This document shows, piece by piece, positions 36,051-43,345 of a stretch of DNA of 64,000 nt. Under the pieces are notes generated by a model. It did no database searches. It saw nothing but the letters and a program-made list of their open reading frames with translations, and was not told where the DNA came from. The first letter of the stretch is position 1, and each line of letters begins with the position of its first letter. Origin of the DNA: Candidatus Hecatella orcuttiae (lineage in GTDB: Archaea > Thermoproteota > Bathyarchaeia > Hecatellales > Hecatellaceae). The position numbers and the translations under genes were made by a program. The stretch is from assembly GCA_002011035.2 (NCBI GenBank), contig MTLY02000001.1:127342-191341 (forward strand), given 5' to 3'.

Positions 36051-36722
36051 TTGACAAGAATCAAAATCCTCGGAATAAGCGGAAGCCCTAAAAAGGGAGG
36101 AAACTGCGAGCAATGCCTCTCCGAATCTTTGAAAGCAAGCCAAACCGTCGGCGACGTGGAAACAGAGCTGATAAGCCTAGCTGGGCTTCAGGTCAACCCT
36201 TGCAACGGATGCCTCCGATGCCATTTTAAAGCCTCCCGGGAGAGGCCTTGCCCGGAATTCGACGACGGGATGACGACTCTATACCCTAAGCTGATCAACT
36301 CTGACGGCTTTATTTTCGCAAGCCCTGTGTATTTCGGCTCAGTTTCCGCCCTGATGAAGGCTTTCATGGACAGACTTCTCCCTTTCACAACAGCATACTA
36401 CTACCCGGAAAGCGAGTTTAAGGAAACTTTGCGCTTTAAGCCAGCGGGAGCGATTGCCGTGGGAGGTGCCCGCAGCGACGGAGTTGAGGGAACCCTTTAT
36501 TCCTTCCACCGCTTTTTCCTCTACCATGACATGATCACCGTCGGAGCCCAGACCGTCGGCAACATCTACGGGGTCTCAGCGTTGGGAGGAGCCGTGGTCA
36601 CCGAAGATAAGCCAAACGCGGTGGACAGAGACCGCTCCGGCATGGCCACTGTTAAGGTGATAGGGGAGAAAGTTGCGATGCTGGCGAAGGCGTTTAAACC
36701 TGTCAGGCCTACGCTTGAATAA
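36051..36722 (+). CDS. Flavodoxin-like NADPH-dependent FMN reductase / iron-sulfur flavoprotein
   Basis: A 223-residue flavodoxin-fold protein. The phosphate loop GISGSPKKGGNCEQ binds FMN and the ASPVYFGSVSALMKAFMDR segment packs on the flavin. The cysteine group NPCNGCLRC (about 46-54) resembles that of archaeal iron-sulfur flavoproteins, though a further Cys further on (RPCPEF) would have to complete a 4Fe-4S site. It probably serves electron transfer or quinone reduction. Start TTG at 36051; alternatives are not obvious. Confidence 0.82.
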   Translation: MTRIKILGISGSPKKGGNCEQCLSESLKASQTVGDVETELISLAGLQVNPCNGCLRCHFKASRERPCPEFDDGMTTLYPKLINSDGFIFASPVYFGSVSALMKAFMDRLLPFTTAYYYPESEFKETLRFKPAGAIAVGGARSDGVEGTLYSFHRFFLYHDMITVGAQTVGNIYGVSALGGAVVTEDKPNAVDRDRSGMATVKVIGEKVAMLAKAFKPVRPTLE

Positions 36723-36905
36723 AAGACAGCTCAGCCTTTAAACGGGTCAGCGTTTCCGAGTGAATAGATACCTTTATATGGGTTTCATTGCGATGTATAA
36801 GCGGAGTTAATCTTCAGGAAGAGACGGAGTAATTACGTAGCTCGTTTTTACTCGCGTTTTTCTTGCAAGAATAGCTCCAAAAAATCTAGAGAGTGGTGAG
36901 AGATA

Positions 36906-37049
36906 TTGAGTTTTGGTGAACGCAGAGAGAGGAAGATGTATCCGGTTACCTGCTCGGACTGCGGAGTAGAGACGGAAGTTCCCTTCAAACCCACCGAAGG
37001 CAGACCGGTATACTGCAGAGAATGCTACCAGAAGCATAGGAGATACTAA
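36906..37049 (+). CDS. 47-aa zinc-ribbon protein
   Basis: A very short gene. The protein has two CxxC pairs, CSDC (16-19) and CREC (37-40), around VETEVPFKPTEGRPVY, a pattern shared by small archaeal and CPR zinc-ribbon proteins. Start TTG at 36906 is preceded by GGTGAG at 7-base spacing; an in-frame ATG at codon 11 is less likely. It is followed after 23 bp by the OB-fold gene, and the pair is probably co-transcribed. The role is unknown; nucleic-acid binding is likely. Confidence 0.7.
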   Translation: MSFGERRERKMYPVTCSDCGVETEVPFKPTEGRPVYCRECYQKHRRY

Positions 37050-37072
37050 GTTTCCTGGAAAACGGAAAGTGG

Positions 37073-37555
37073 ATGCGAATGTCAATAGGGGAAGAAGCAG
37101 ACTCAGCAGCTGTGGAGAAAAAAGTAAGCGAACTAGGTCCTCACGTGAAAGGAGTTGACATAACCGTCAAGGTTATGTCGAAAACAGCTGCCCGTGAAGT
37201 ACCTTCAAGGATCGACGGGTCTGTGCATAGGCTTGCAGAAGCATTGGTAGGCGACCCTACAGGGTGTATCATATTGACCCTGTGGGACGACGCCATCGAC
37301 AAGGTGAACGAAAACGAGACCATCTCCATAAAAAACGGCTACGTTTCAATGTTCAAAGGCTTTATGAGGTTGAACACGGGGAAAAGCGGCACCATAGAAC
37401 CTGCGGAAAAACCAGTCACCGAAGTAAACGAAGCAAACAACCTGTCAGACCGCCGATTCGAACAAGAGCAACGCTACCCAAAGTTCCGCCCTTTGTACGG
37501 AGATATGGACCGTTCTAGACGAGGCAACCGAGGTAAATTTAGAAGAAGACGATAA
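37073..37555 (+). CDS. OB-fold single-stranded DNA-binding protein (RPA/SOSS-B-like)
   Basis: A 160-residue protein with one OB fold (about 20-115; VKGVDITVKVMSK, GCIILTLWDDAIDKV, ISIKNGYVSMFKGFMRLNTG) and a flexible C-terminal tail ending in a basic RSRRGNRGKFRRRR. This matches crenarchaeal-type SSB and SOSS-B proteins, which bind ssDNA through aromatic residues in the OB fold. The basic tail differs from the acidic tail of bacterial SSB. ATG at 37073 or 37079. It follows the zinc-ribbon gene. Confidence 0.85.
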   Translation: MRMSIGEEADSAAVEKKVSELGPHVKGVDITVKVMSKTAAREVPSRIDGSVHRLAEALVGDPTGCIILTLWDDAIDKVNENETISIKNGYVSMFKGFMRLNTGKSGTIEPAEKPVTEVNEANNLSDRRFEQEQRYPKFRPLYGDMDRSRRGNRGKFRRRR

Positions 37556-37724
37556 GCCTACTCAGTCAACAAGAACAGAAAAACCTCAAAAGGGGGGGCG
37601 TTGGAAACAGCCTCCTTCCGTATATGGGTCGACAAAATATTTTCTTTTTCATTTTTTAAATTTTGCTTTCAACTTTCCAAGATTTTATTTATAAATTTTA
37701 GGAAGAAAATTCCCGTGTCATAAG

Positions 37725-38276
37725 GTGTATTCGGTGGACTGGAGAAGATTCGCATGGTTTGGCTTGGTGGGACCTTTGGTAGGTTTTGCTTTTGTCGGGG
37801 CTTCTATAATGTTGGCACCGTGGTTCAGCTGGCAGAGCAACGCTCTAAGCGACCTCGGACACTCCGTTAAGAGCAGTGTAGCACCCCTTTTCAACTTCGG
37901 ATTATTTTTAACCGGATTCCTCCTCATTGTATACTCAATTAAGGCTTTGCAGAAGCACTCAAAGTACGCAGGCTATTGTCTGCTTACCTCGGCTCTTGCA
38001 CTTCAGCTGGTAGCCGTGTTCGATGAAGTTTACGGGCTTCTGCATTTTGCAGTATCGGTGTTGTTCTTCGCTTCCCTGGGGGTTTCCTCTATAGTGTATG
38101 CTGTGGAGAGAAAATCGATCCTTGCTTTCGCTGCCTTCATCATAGGTTTAGGAGCGTGGGTTTTATTTTGGATTGGAGGATATAGCGGAGGCGTTGCCAT
38201 CCCTGAAACTGTATCCTCTGGAGTGATGGCTTTGTGGATAATGTCGTCCGCCTTTTACGTTTATTCCGCAAAGTGA
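37725..38276 (+). CDS. DUF998 family membrane protein
   Basis: A 183-residue protein with six hydrophobic segments and the DUF998 pattern of GLVGPLVGFAFVGASIMLAP followed by QSNALSDLGHS and a conserved FN-x-GL in helix 2. The function is unknown across the family. GTG start at 37725 is preceded by an AT-rich stretch (tttataaatttt, near 37688). It is convergent with, and 7 bp from, the RHH-fusion gene. Confidence 0.82.
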   Translation: MYSVDWRRFAWFGLVGPLVGFAFVGASIMLAPWFSWQSNALSDLGHSVKSSVAPLFNFGLFLTGFLLIVYSIKALQKHSKYAGYCLLTSALALQLVAVFDEVYGLLHFAVSVLFFASLGVSSIVYAVERKSILAFAAFIIGLGAWVLFWIGGYSGGVAIPETVSSGVMALWIMSSAFYVYSAK

Positions 38277-38283
38277 GGTGTTA

Positions 38284-39219
38284 TTATTTTACAATCCCTA
38301 TTATTGTTTGAGGCTTGCTGAAAAGATTCTCCACTTCTTGAAAACTGCTCTTTGGCAAAGTATAGAGTAAAACGGTAGCAGGACCTGCTGATTTATTCAA
38401 ATCAAGTTCCAAGGGTATTCTACGGGAAAATTTTACCTCTCGACCGACCCAAGAAACAAGCGCTGTAGCCTCGGCGACGATTCCCCGAGACCCTACGGGG
38501 ACAATTTCATGAACGAATTTTTTCTGCAAGAGGAACATCACATCTAACAGGTCTGCAGTTTCTCCTCTCGCTTCATGGGTTAGTACTTCGTTTCCAGCAC
38601 ACGGCCGACCGAGCGCTACCACCAGATCTCCTTTACAGCTTTTCCCTATTCTCAGTTCTTTTTCGCGGGCGATGCCGATAACCGTCACGCCGAGGCCTGT
38701 TTGCGAAGTTTTGATGCTTTCCTCCGTGTCAAGGAGGACCATTTCATCGACATCCAAACCTAGGAGTTTAGTTTCGCTTTCCACCCCCTTTAGAATCTCT
38801 TCACCTGCAGGGCTCCTTTCAGCGCTTAAAGCTACAGAAACAAGGGTTGGATGGGCGCCGGTTGACAGAACTTTTATCAGTCCAACCCTAGCCATGAATT
38901 TACCTAAAACTTCATTCTTCACTTGAATGACGTCGTCTGGTTTACAGCCAATGCCTCCAGAGGAAGATACACTCATGATCAATGCGAAATTGGGTGGAAA
39001 CCTAGCAATGATCACATCTCTTACCTTTGTGAAGCTGATCTTCGCTGGCACTAGGCTGAAGGCAGCTGGGTAGATGAGTTCGCCGATGTTTTCAGCTGCA
39101 TTCAAGTAGAAGAGTAGCGCCTGCCGTGCAATTTCAGATCTGCTCAGCGAGTATTTTTTAGAGAGTTTATCAATCTCGTGGAAAAGTCTTGCAGGGAGTC
39201 TGAGATTTAATATTTTCAA
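38284..39219 (-). CDS. Ribbon-helix-helix domain fused to PurM/AIRS-like domain (putative regulator)
   Basis: Residues 1-40 form an RHH DNA-binding domain (ILNLRLPARLFHEIDKLSKK, SLSRSEIARQALLFYL). The rest is an AIR-synthase-related domain like that of the 40-kb-region neighbour at 39811: GGIGCKPDD, QTGLGVTVIG, KGDLVVALGRP, FVHEIVPVGSRGI, KSAGPATVLL. In the neighbour GGVG is preceded by SCDSC; here by SVSSS, so the conserved Asp is Ser (residue 85). Loss of this Asp next to an added DNA-binding domain suggests a ligand sensor. I prefer TTG 39219 over ATG 39240, because the TATA box at 39248-39260 predicts transcription from about 39228. It is divergent from the ECF/PurM genes. Confidence 0.8.
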   Translation of the reverse strand: MKILNLRLPARLFHEIDKLSKKYSLSRSEIARQALLFYLNAAENIGELIYPAAFSLVPAKISFTKVRDVIIARFPPNFALIMSVSSSGGIGCKPDDVIQVKNEVLGKFMARVGLIKVLSTGAHPTLVSVALSAERSPAGEEILKGVESETKLLGLDVDEMVLLDTEESIKTSQTGLGVTVIGIAREKELRIGKSCKGDLVVALGRPCAGNEVLTHEARGETADLLDVMFLLQKKFVHEIVPVGSRGIVAEATALVSWVGREVKFSRRIPLELDLNKSAGPATVLLYTLPKSSFQEVENLFSKPQTIIGIVK

Positions 39220-39246
39220 TGTATGACAAATGTAATACATAATGTA
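39218..39246. promoter_or_regulatory. Putative RHH operator: three AATGTA repeats
   Basis: AATGTA occurs at 39218-39223, 39229-39234 and 39241-39246, spaced 11 and 12 bp, about one helical turn. They lie on the leftward core promoter between TATA and start codon. RHH proteins typically bind such tandem 5-7-bp sites. The presumed ligand is the adjacent RHH fusion protein, an inference. Confidence 0.55.
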
Positions 39247-39247
39247 A

Positions 39248-39260
39248 CTATTAAATATTA
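39248..39260. promoter_or_regulatory. Quasi-palindromic TATA element shared by divergent genes
   Basis: The core ttaaatatta reads taatatttaa on the other strand, so one element could serve both directions. Distances are about 35-45 bp to the ATGs at 39294/39300 and about 30-40 bp to the TTG at 39219. Confidence 0.5.
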
Positions 39261-39293
39261 TTTTCCCACTCTAGGGATAGCAGGCTAAAAATT

Positions 39294-39821
39294 ATGATTA
39301 TGGAGAGAGCTCTCATGAGTAAGCGTTACTCCAAGTCCAAAACTTTGCATGTAGCCCGGTGGGGTATTTTTTCAGCTTTGAGTGTGGTGGGTTCCCTTAT
39401 ACCGTTTCCAAGCCCTGTGGGAACCATAGCCTTTGACTCTTTTCCCGGCTATTTTGCAGCCCTCTATTTTGGGGTTATGGACGGGGCGGTGATATTTGCC
39501 ATCGGACACTTAGCCACGTCCATTGTCCATGGTTTCCCCCTTGGTTTTTGGCATTTCTTGATAGCTTTAGGCATGGCAGTTGTAGGGGTTGTTGTAGGAA
39601 TCGTGCATAAGGTCATTTCCAGAGTTTGGGGGTTCATTCCGGCAACGATTGCGGGGATAACCGCGAATACTGCCATGTTCCCCTTGGCAGTGCCTGTGAT
39701 GGGTTGGGCTGGTTCGCTGCTGCTGGTGCCCTTTCTGGCAGTTGCTTCAACTTTAAACGGCATTCTAGCCATGTTCATATTCATAGCGATAAGGAGGAGA
39801 AAAATCCTCGTTGAGGGCTAG
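39294..39821 (+). CDS. ECF transporter S component (CblT-like)
   Basis: A 175-residue integral membrane substrate-binding subunit of an energy-coupling-factor importer, with about five or six helices. The N-terminal ARWGIFSALSVVGSLI contains the A-x-x-x-A helix that docks the EcfT subunit, followed by FPSPVGTIAFDSFPGYFAAL and GHLATSIVHGFPLG. The layout resembles CblT, the alpha-ribazole permease of Listeria and Geobacillus. The neighbouring PurM-like gene supports that link, because CblS, the alpha-ribazole kinase, is a PurM relative. No EcfA/EcfT genes are in the window. The start may be ATG 39294, 39300 or 39315. Confidence 0.8.
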   Translation: MIMERALMSKRYSKSKTLHVARWGIFSALSVVGSLIPFPSPVGTIAFDSFPGYFAALYFGVMDGAVIFAIGHLATSIVHGFPLGFWHFLIALGMAVVGVVVGIVHKVISRVWGFIPATIAGITANTAMFPLAVPVMGWAGSLLLVPFLAVASTLNGILAMFIFIAIRRRKILVEG

Positions 39822-40578
39822 AAGACAGCCCAGAGAAGTGTTTGTAGAAACTCTGAGGGATTTAATTGTTCTCAGAATCAATAAAACATATCTGACCGTT
39901 AGCTGCGACTCCTGCGGAGGAGTAGGTTTTAACCCTCTAGACACTTTGAAGGTTAAAGGTGTGGTTCTGGGGAGATTTCTGGCACGAGTGGCTCTTATGG
40001 AAACGCTCTCAGTTAACGCTCAACCTTTAGCGTGTTCGCTTACATTGTCAATAAATCCGAGTCCTGCATGGAAGGGGTTTTTAGCCGGCGTCCACGGGGA
40101 GTTCAAAGCTGCTGGTTTAAAAGCCTACGATGTGAAGTTTATTCTCAGCTCTGAAAAAAATTTCCCCGTCAGACAGACAGGAGTCGGCATCACCATCTTG
40201 GGGGCTACGAGAAGCCTTAAGATTGGAAGAGTGGAAAGGGGAGATTTACTTGTAGCCGTGGGTAAACCGCATGTGGGACGCGAAGTCTTGAAAGCTGAAA
40301 CAGGCCGTGAAATCGCAGACCTCAGAGATTTAAACAAACTGTTAAAGACAAGTTTCGTTCATGAAATTATCCCCGTTGGCTCCCAAGGTATTCTTCATGA
40401 GGCCAAAGTTTTAGCCAAAAGTTCAGGGCTGAATTTTAAACCCTTCAAGTCAACAATAAACCTCAAGAAGCCAGCCGGCCCTTCAACGGTCATCTTGGCG
40501 GCTGTGGAGGAAAATAAAATGAGAGACCTCGCCGAACACGCCAATAAGCCCCTAACTCGGATTGGCTTTTTCACGTAG
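39811..40578 (+). CDS. AIR synthase-related (PurM-like) protein, candidate alpha-ribazole kinase (CblS-like)
   Basis: A 255-residue PurM-superfamily ATP-binding protein. Visible motifs: SCDSCGGVG with Asp33, LARVALMETLSV, QTGVGITILG, RGDLLVAVGKP, FVHEIIPVGSQGILHEA and KKPAGPSTVIL. TTG start at 39811 overlaps the ECF gene by 11 bp, so both are translationally coupled. The combination of an ECF S component and a PurM-like kinase matches the CblT/CblS alpha-ribazole salvage pair, giving alpha-ribazole phosphate for the lower ligand of cobamides. HypE, ThiL and SelD relatives are alternatives. It is a paralogue of the RHH fusion at 38284. Confidence 0.75.
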   Translation: MRARRQPREVFVETLRDLIVLRINKTYLTVSCDSCGGVGFNPLDTLKVKGVVLGRFLARVALMETLSVNAQPLACSLTLSINPSPAWKGFLAGVHGEFKAAGLKAYDVKFILSSEKNFPVRQTGVGITILGATRSLKIGRVERGDLLVAVGKPHVGREVLKAETGREIADLRDLNKLLKTSFVHEIIPVGSQGILHEAKVLAKSSGLNFKPFKSTINLKKPAGPSTVILAAVEENKMRDLAEHANKPLTRIGFFT

Positions 40579-40723
40579 AGCCAAGATTGGTTTCTGGGGT
40601 TAAACGTTTTCAGTTGCTCTCAAACCGTTTATAGTTGCATTCCAGCTCAGTGACAGATAAGTTTTAAGAGAAAGAAATTATCGAACTCAGAGAGGCAGCA
40701 GGAAATTTTAAAAAATGGGAGTT

Positions 40724-40900
40724 TTATTTCTTCCTAACTATTTTTACGGAGTCCGACCCTTCTATCGGGATGCTGTCTCTTGTTTGGCCTGTCAGTGTAG
40801 CGTCCGTGTCACCATCTGCTATTCCTGTATCCTTTGTTTTGAAGTGATATACGGCATCTAGGGTCTCCCATTTTTGGTATTTGTTGACCGTCTCTCTTAA
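40724..40900 (-). pseudogene. Start-less 58-codon coding-like fragment
   Basis: The open frame ends in KIVRKK and stop and contains KYQKWETLDAVYHFKTKD and DGDTDATLTGQT, which look like the C-terminal beta-domain of a secreted or surface protein. There is no ATG, GTG or TTG in frame and a stop lies directly upstream. It could be a gene remnant or coincidence. A TATA-like box at 40909-40920 would place transcription across it. Confidence 0.3.
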
Positions 40901-40908
40901 CTATCTGA

Positions 40909-40920
40909 ATTTATTTAAAA
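40909..40920 (-). promoter_or_regulatory. Orphan TATA-like box
   Basis: On the minus strand it reads ttttaaataaat, a strong archaeal TATA shape, but no complete gene follows it. It may drive a small RNA over 40724-40890 or be a chance AT-rich match. Confidence 0.3.
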
Positions 40921-41008
40921 ATTATAAAATAATATTTATTGGGGTTTGATCTTCCTCGGAAAGTGCTGGCGTTGTCTTCTATATTCTTTGGATGTACAAA
41001 GAAAGGCT

Positions 41009-41086
41009 TGGTGCTCCGGCCGGGATTTGAACCCGGGTCGAAGGCTCGAGAGGCCTTCATCCTTAACCGGACTAGACTACCGGAGC
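41009..41086 (-). tRNA. tRNA-Glu(CUC), CCA encoded
   Basis: Acceptor GCUCCGG/CCGGAGC, D-stem GUCU/GGAU with U-G pairs, anticodon stem AAGGC/GCCUU with loop CUCUCGA giving anticodon CUC, T-arm CCGGG-UUCAAAU-CCCGG, discriminator A followed by encoded CCA (41009-41011). No intron. Confidence 0.9.
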
Positions 41087-41095
41087 GTCCCTGAA

Positions 41096-41380
41096 CTAGA
41101 CTTCTTGGGACAGATTGAAGGGGCGGCCTTGTTTCAGGATTTTTTCAGGCACCTTCTCCTTCCATTTTCGGAGGAAGGCTAAGTCTTCCCTTTCCTCCCT
41201 CAGCTCCGGGGGGAGGCAGTGGGGTATCTCCTCGATGATGGGATACCACATGCGGCATTCAGGGTTAGGGCAGGCTAGGATGCCTTCCACAATTTCCTCC
41301 TTTTCGTCGAACACGTGGAGCTCTAGGGGATGAGCCTTACACATGGCGCAGGCTAAGAATTCCATGAGCCGCCTTTTCAA
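41096..41380 (-). CDS. Trm112 family methyltransferase activator
   Basis: A 94-residue zinc-ribbon protein. It has an N-terminal LMEFLACAMCKAHPLEL, a central four-residue spacer pair CPNPEC, and WYPIIEEIPHCLPPELRE, the usual Trm112p pattern. Trm112 stabilises and activates class I methyltransferases that modify tRNA, rRNA and release factors. It lies 10 bp from tRNA-Glu in a neighbourhood rich in tRNA-modification genes. Confidence 0.88.
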   Translation of the reverse strand: MKRRLMEFLACAMCKAHPLELHVFDEKEEIVEGILACPNPECRMWYPIIEEIPHCLPPELREEREDLAFLRKWKEKVPEKILKQGRPFNLSQEV

Positions 41381-41494
41381 TCCTTTTCACCTACACTTTA
41401 AAGCCCATCAGTCAGATAATAGTTTTTCCAGAGGGAGGCGTAAAACCATTTTTACCAAGGCCAACCAACCTTAGAAGAGGGGAAGGGTAGAGGT

Positions 41495-42082
41495 TTGGGA
41501 AGACCGGAAACTTTAGGGGAACTCGGCCGTCACGTTTCTCAGAGGCTTTTGATAAAAGGCTTTAGAAAAGTGAAACTGAGCGCCTTGGAGAGCTTCCTCC
41601 CCCGGTTAAGGGAGACCGTGGGGGGTGCGAAGGTTCAGCTGTTTGACGCCGACAGGATTGGGGGGCGGAGGCATTTAGAGGCGGCTGTTTTGAACGCTGT
41701 GAGGGCTTTTCAAGACGGCTACAACATTTCCCGAAGCTTTCCTGTTGAGGTCATGGTGTATGCGTCAGCCCAGAGGCAGATTGGAAAAGCCTTCCAACTG
41801 GTGGGGTTGAGGCCTGAAACCGAAAACGTGGCCGTCCTCATCTTCGAGGCGAAAAAATCGGAGGCTGAAAACCTTCTCAAAAGGCTTCATGAATTGATGG
41901 GCGGCAAAATGGATGACAGAGTGGTGAGCACTCCCAAGGGAAAACATCTCAAGGTTTTCAAAAGAATCTTCAACATATCTGATCGAGAGATCGAAGCGGT
42001 GAAGACGAGGGGAGAGAGCGAAGGGGAGGCTGCGGTGAAGATTGCCTTGGAGAAAGTGTCCCTCCTATCCGCTGGGAGGTAG
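41495..42082 (+). CDS. cgi121: KEOPS complex subunit Cgi121
   Basis: A 195-residue protein with the Cgi121/TPRKB pattern: VQLFDADRIGGRRHLEAAVL, NAVRAF, and SRSFPVEVMVYASAQRQIGKAFQLVGL. Cgi121 binds the Bud32 kinase and recruits tRNA to KEOPS, which completes t6A37. Its partner in the pathway, Sua5/TsaC, is encoded on the opposite strand less than 1 kb away. TTG start at 41495, preceded by a purine-rich GGTAGAGG. The last 50 residues extend beyond the core, with a helix rich in Glu. Confidence 0.88.
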   Translation: MGRPETLGELGRHVSQRLLIKGFRKVKLSALESFLPRLRETVGGAKVQLFDADRIGGRRHLEAAVLNAVRAFQDGYNISRSFPVEVMVYASAQRQIGKAFQLVGLRPETENVAVLIFEAKKSEAENLLKRLHELMGGKMDDRVVSTPKGKHLKVFKRIFNISDREIEAVKTRGESEGEAAVKIALEKVSLLSAGR

Positions 42083-42093
42083 AGGGCGCTGGG

Positions 42094-42621
42094 TTAGATT
42101 TTCTCCTTTGCCACCGACAGGATGTCTGAGGGCTTGAGGAGGGAAACGCCTGCCTTACTGCCCAGAACTTCGATGAGAAGAACCTTGTCTGGATGTTTCA
42201 AGTCCACTTTCCTGTTCACCTCCCTCGCAACGGCCTCGATGATTTCTGCACGGTGAAGGCTGGTGTATCTTTTTTCAACTTCAACCTTAAATTTTTCTTC
42301 TGCACCAATTTTGGAGGCCAGCTTCCGAGATGCGGCTGCGATTTCCTCCAAGTTTGCAGGAACAACTTCATGGATGGGGATCACCTTCAAAACATATCGG
42401 AACTCTTCAGGTCTTTCAGCCAAGAGAGCCTTCAACTTTTCCACTGTTTCCACAGCGTCCAGCCTCGTCCTAGCCACCACCAAACCTCGGATGGAAGTCC
42501 GGTCTACCTGAGCTTCGGGGTCTCCCACCTCTTTGAGGAGATACCAAGTTTCTGAGCATGCTAAGCTTTCTTTCCCCCTCCAAGTGGAAATGAGAAGGTT
42601 GAAGTTTTCCAAACCTTTCAC
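42094..42621 (-). CDS. THUMP domain protein (Tan1-like)
   Basis: About 175 residues with an N-terminal ferredoxin-like part (FNLLISTWRGKESLACSETW) and a THUMP domain (about 80-175). Motifs include VIPIHEVVPANLEEI, KVEVEKRYTSLHRAEII and VLIEVLGSKAGVSLLKP. Tan1 assists N4-acetylation of C12 in tRNA-Leu and tRNA-Ser. I prefer GTG 42621, which lies 8 bp after the TsaC stop; the open frame runs up to ATG 42666 but would overlap TsaC by 38 bp. Co-transcribed with TsaC. Confidence 0.82.
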   Translation of the reverse strand: MKGLENFNLLISTWRGKESLACSETWYLLKEVGDPEAQVDRTSIRGLVVARTRLDAVETVEKLKALLAERPEEFRYVLKVIPIHEVVPANLEEIAAASRKLASKIGAEEKFKVEVEKRYTSLHRAEIIEAVAREVNRKVDLKHPDKVLLIEVLGSKAGVSLLKPSDILSVAKEKI

Positions 42622-42628
42622 CCGCCTA

Positions 42629-43249
42629 TCAAAGCTTCCCCAACACTTGGGAAAGCTCCTCCACATCCACCGCTCCCCTCCTCAGAACTTTAGGCTTCTC
42701 AGCTGAAAAATCCACTACGGTGGAGCCTACCCCGAGGGGGGTTCTTCCTCCGTTCAGGATCATGTCCACCCTCCCTCCCAACTGGGCTGCGGCTTCTTCC
42801 GCCGTTTTAGGCGGGGTCTCCCCCGTCAGGTTGGCGCTGGTTCCCACTAAAGCTCCTCCGCAGAGTTCGATCAAGCTTAAAGCTATGGGGTGGCGGGGCA
42901 CCCTCAAACCTATGAGGGAGGGGTCTCCGCCCAAACAGCTGGGCGCCTCCGGCTTCCGCCTCAACACCAAGGTCAGGGCGCCGGGCCAGAACTTTTTCGC
43001 CGCCTTCAACGCGGCTGGGGGAAAGTAGCCTAATCGACGGGCTTTTTCCAAGCTGGATACCAGCAGAGGAAAGGGTTTCCCGGTTCTGCCTTTGACTCTG
43101 AAAGCTTTTAACACCGCCTCTTGGTTGTAGGGGTCGCAGCCTAACCCGTAGAGGGTGTCGGTTGGATAGACTACAAGGCCTCCTTTTTTCACGATTTCCG
43201 CCGCGGCCTTGAGGTTCTTTTTTGAAGTTGAACGCAAAAGTATTTTCAA
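42629..43249 (-). CDS. Threonylcarbamoyl-AMP synthase (Sua5/YrdC/TsaC)
   Basis: About 206 residues of a YrdC-fold enzyme that makes threonylcarbamoyl-AMP from Thr, bicarbonate and ATP, the first step of t6A. Signatures: KKGGLVVYPTDTLYGLGCD, KPFPLLV, FWPGALTLVL, LRVPRHPIA, GTSANLTGE and GVGSTVVDF. The Sua5 C-terminal extra domain is absent (TsaC type). I prefer TTG 43249, with GAGG six bases upstream; the frame is open to ATG 43327. It pairs functionally with Cgi121 at 41495. Confidence 0.9.
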   Translation of the reverse strand: MKILLRSTSKKNLKAAAEIVKKGGLVVYPTDTLYGLGCDPYNQEAVLKAFRVKGRTGKPFPLLVSSLEKARRLGYFPPAALKAAKKFWPGALTLVLRRKPEAPSCLGGDPSLIGLRVPRHPIALSLIELCGGALVGTSANLTGETPPKTAEEAAAQLGGRVDMILNGGRTPLGVGSTVVDFSAEKPKVLRRGAVDVEELSQVLGKL

Positions 43250-43345
43250 AGGTATTCCTCGACGGGGTCCTGTTAAATTTAACCTATCGCTACCTGTTAA
43301 GGTTTCAGTCTTCTCTTGATTCTTCAAGGATATTAGCTAGTTGTT

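Larger units (their letters stand above)
40579..41008. other. 430-bp region between the PurM-like gene and tRNA-Glu
   Basis: It holds no complete gene. The 40724-40900 fragment is the only stretch with coding character. A minus-strand TATA-like box lies at 40909-40920. The rest is AT-rich spacer. Confidence 0.5.
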
